A stretch of 64,000 bases of DNA from Pontixanthobacter aestiaquae (GTDB taxonomy: Bacteria > Pseudomonadota > Alphaproteobacteria > Sphingomonadales > Sphingomonadaceae), in NCBI RefSeq assembly GCF_009827455.1, contig NZ_WTYZ01000001.1, positions 496,001 to 560,000 on the forward strand, written 5' to 3'. How positions within the stretch are numbered: position 1 is the stretch's first letter; the number at the start of each line of letters is the position of its first letter. Of this stretch, positions 62,524 through 64,000 are shown piece after piece. Both the position numbers and the translations under genes were made by a program. Under the pieces are notes generated by a model, which saw only the letters and a list, made by a program, of their open reading frames with translations, had not been told where the DNA came from and did not search any database.

Positions 62524-63819
62524 ATGGCAGGCGATGCAGTGATCCAGGGTGATCTGGCGCGCGCGGTCATTGATCCTGCTTCCTATGCCGAATGGGACAC
62601 TTTGCTCGATACATTTGACCATATTCGCTCCGAGCACGGAGTGGTCAAAGTGTTGCCCGAAGACAAGGGTGTGTTCGATCCGTTCTGGCTGGTCACATCC
62701 TATGATGATGTGATGCGCATATCGAAGGACAACCAGACTTTCCTCAATCATCCGCGCACTGTCGTATTCTCGCTCAACGAAGGCATCGAATTCGCCAAAG
62801 CGATGACCGGCGGCAGCCCGCATATGGTCGCAAGCCTCGTCACCTTCGATGCGCCGGTCCATATGAAATATCGCAAGCTGACGCAGGAATGGTTCATGCC
62901 CAAGAACCTGCGGTCGGTTGAAGACGAGATTCGTGCATTGGCGGAGAAAACCGTTCAGAAGCTGGTGGATTCTGGCCCTGAAGTGGACTTCGTTCCGCTG
63001 GTCTCGGCGCCCTATCCGCTCCATGTGGTAATGCAGATCATGGGTGTGCCTGAAGAAGACGAGCCGCGCATGCTGATGCTGACGCAGCAAATGTTCGGCG
63101 GGCAGGATGATGACCTCAACCAGTCGGGCATGAAAGATATGACGCCCGAGCAGATCACGCAATTGGTTGCTGGCGCTGTTGCAGACTTCGAAAAGTACTT
63201 TGCCGGAATCACGGCCGAGAAACGCGCAAATCCCACGGGTGATGTTGCCAGCACGATTGCCAATGCGACGGTCGACGGCGAACCGCTCAATGATCGCGAT
63301 ATGATGGGCTATTACATTATTCTCGCCGCTGCGGGGCATGATACGACATCCGCCTCGACCGCGGGCGCGATGCTCGCTCTGGCGAAGGATCCGGAGCAGT
63401 TTGCAAGGGTCAAAGCTGACAGGTCGCTTCTGCCGGGCATTGTCGAGGAAGCGATCCGCTGGACCAGCCCGGTCCAGCATTTCATGCGCACAGCAGCGCA
63501 AGATACCGAGATCGGCGGTCGGCAGATCAGGAAAGGCGATTGGCTGATGATCAATTATGTCGCCGCCAATCACGACCCCGCGCAATTCGACGATCCGCGC
63601 CGGTTCGACGCCGCGCGCAGTCCCAGCCGGCACTTGGCTTTCGGGGCGGGCGCGCATCAATGTCTCGGTCTGCATCTGGCGCGGCTGGAAATGCGTATCC
63701 TGTTCGAGGCGCTGCTCGACCGGCTGGATAGTATCGCGCTGGCGGGCGATCCGCAGCGTTCCAAATCCACTTTCGTCGGCGGGCTCAAGACCCTGCCGCT
63801 CCGTATCACTCCCTCCTGA
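62524..63819 (+). CDS. Cytochrome P450
   Basis: 431 residues, soluble. I-helix AAAGHDTTSAS, ExxR in VEEAIRW, heme loop FGAGAHQCLGLHLARLEM (core: FGAGAHQCLG). It is not of the CYP153 type seen at 31487; it resembles the CYP125/CYP142/CYP107-like bacterial groups only in general. It needs ferredoxin and a reductase, possibly the one at 37462. It lies in one operon with the acyl-CoA ligase and a short-chain dehydrogenase. Confidence 0.9.
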   Translation: MAGDAVIQGDLARAVIDPASYAEWDTLLDTFDHIRSEHGVVKVLPEDKGVFDPFWLVTSYDDVMRISKDNQTFLNHPRTVVFSLNEGIEFAKAMTGGSPHMVASLVTFDAPVHMKYRKLTQEWFMPKNLRSVEDEIRALAEKTVQKLVDSGPEVDFVPLVSAPYPLHVVMQIMGVPEEDEPRMLMLTQQMFGGQDDDLNQSGMKDMTPEQITQLVAGAVADFEKYFAGITAEKRANPTGDVASTIANATVDGEPLNDRDMMGYYIILAAAGHDTTSASTAGAMLALAKDPEQFARVKADRSLLPGIVEEAIRWTSPVQHFMRTAAQDTEIGGRQIRKGDWLMINYVAANHDPAQFDDPRRFDAARSPSRHLAFGAGAHQCLGLHLARLEMRILFEALLDRLDSIALAGDPQRSKSTFVGGLKTLPLRITPS

Positions 63820-63830
63820 AGGAACACCGC

Positions 63831-64000
63831 ATGATCGACCCCCTCGATTTCTCCGGAAAAACTGCTCTCGTTGTTGGAGGATCCAGCGGTATCGGCAATG
63901 CCATCGCGCAGGCTTATCGAGCGCGCGGTGCAGACGTCACCGTATGGGGCACCCGCGCGAGCGCCGCTGACTATGCCGATGTAGATGGCAGCGATCTGGA
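63831..64000 (+). CDS. Short-chain dehydrogenase, truncated by window edge
   Basis: ATG 63831, 11 bases after the P450 stop, with a GGAAC site. The first 56 residues show the Rossmann start of SDR enzymes: KTALVVGGSSGIGNAIA (TGxxxGIG-type glycine motif), then a NADP-type acidic-free loop at VTVWGTRAS, where an Arg suggests NADP. The rest lies outside the window. It probably oxidises or reduces the P450 product. Confidence 0.85.
   Translation, partial: MIDPLDFSGKTALVVGGSSGIGNAIAQAYRARGADVTVWGTRASAADYADVDGSDL

Noticed and set aside
62410-63675. 421-residue minus-strand frame inside the P450 gene
   Set aside because: Opposite a P450 with intact heme and I-helix motifs; an artefact of codon bias in GC-rich DNA.
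1-64000. CRISPR arrays, insertion sequences or prophage structural genes
   Set aside because: No regularly spaced repeats, transposase or phage genes are visible in the sequence.

Overview
The window looks like a chromosomal segment of a Sphingomonadales alphaproteobacterium, most likely of the Erythrobacter/Altererythrobacter group. The evidence is gene content and order: rpe, a heparinase-like gene and purH in a row; glnE, bcp and a ferritin-like gene in a row; a 1594-residue NAD-glutamate dehydrogenase; CYP153-like and other P450s; and the peptide transporter with paired amidohydrolases. Genus assignment is inference from family knowledge, not from a search. Genes are dense, on both strands, with many 1- to 4-base stop/start overlaps.

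Positions 1-2416 look like the end of an integrated island. It carries the tail of a type IIG-like DNA methyltransferase/restriction protein, a translationally coupled DUF262-HNH protein, then the 3' half of a tRNA-Arg(CCG) gene without its 5' half, the usual scar of integration into a tRNA. Ordinary chromosome starts beyond it.

From 2.5 to 14 kb there is an acyl-CoA ligase, an M20 amidohydrolase, a lipid kinase coupled to a protein that I read as a Tam41-like CDP-diacylglycerol synthase, rpe, a heparinase-like protein, purH, a 45-residue membrane protein with a structured leader, and a lipoprotein MsrA. From 13.7 to 25 kb lie a Fur/Zur-type regulator, dxs, a tiny acidic protein, hydrolases, a thioesterase/HxlR pair sharing two identical palindromic operators, an FKBP isomerase, two amidohydrolases (one lacking its metal ligands), a POT peptide transporter and a GntR regulator.

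From 25 to 35 kb there are ihfB, tRNA-Leu(UAA), a double PilZ protein, a possible surface-glycan module (flavoprotein, GtrA, GT-C-like protein), a Tat/lipoprotein MsrB, a CYP153-like P450 and an ABC exporter. From 35 to 49 kb there are queG, a CoA-transferase, a ferredoxin reductase, the large glutamate dehydrogenase, a luciferase-like oxidoreductase, a TPR protein, and a compact five-gene operon with two small membrane proteins, an XRE regulator, a 33-residue lipoprotein and a hydrolase. A PhoD-like phosphatase precedes thrS, which has a leader peptide with six consecutive Thr codons.

From 51 kb to the end come a TauE-type permease, a DUF1223 protein, agmatine deiminase, an M28 lipoprotein peptidase, glnE, bcp, a ferritin-like protein, an M23 peptidase with a clear terminator, and a catabolic cluster (acyl-CoA ligase, P450, short-chain dehydrogenase) cut by the window edge. 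No CRISPR array, insertion sequence, rRNA or replication origin was seen.
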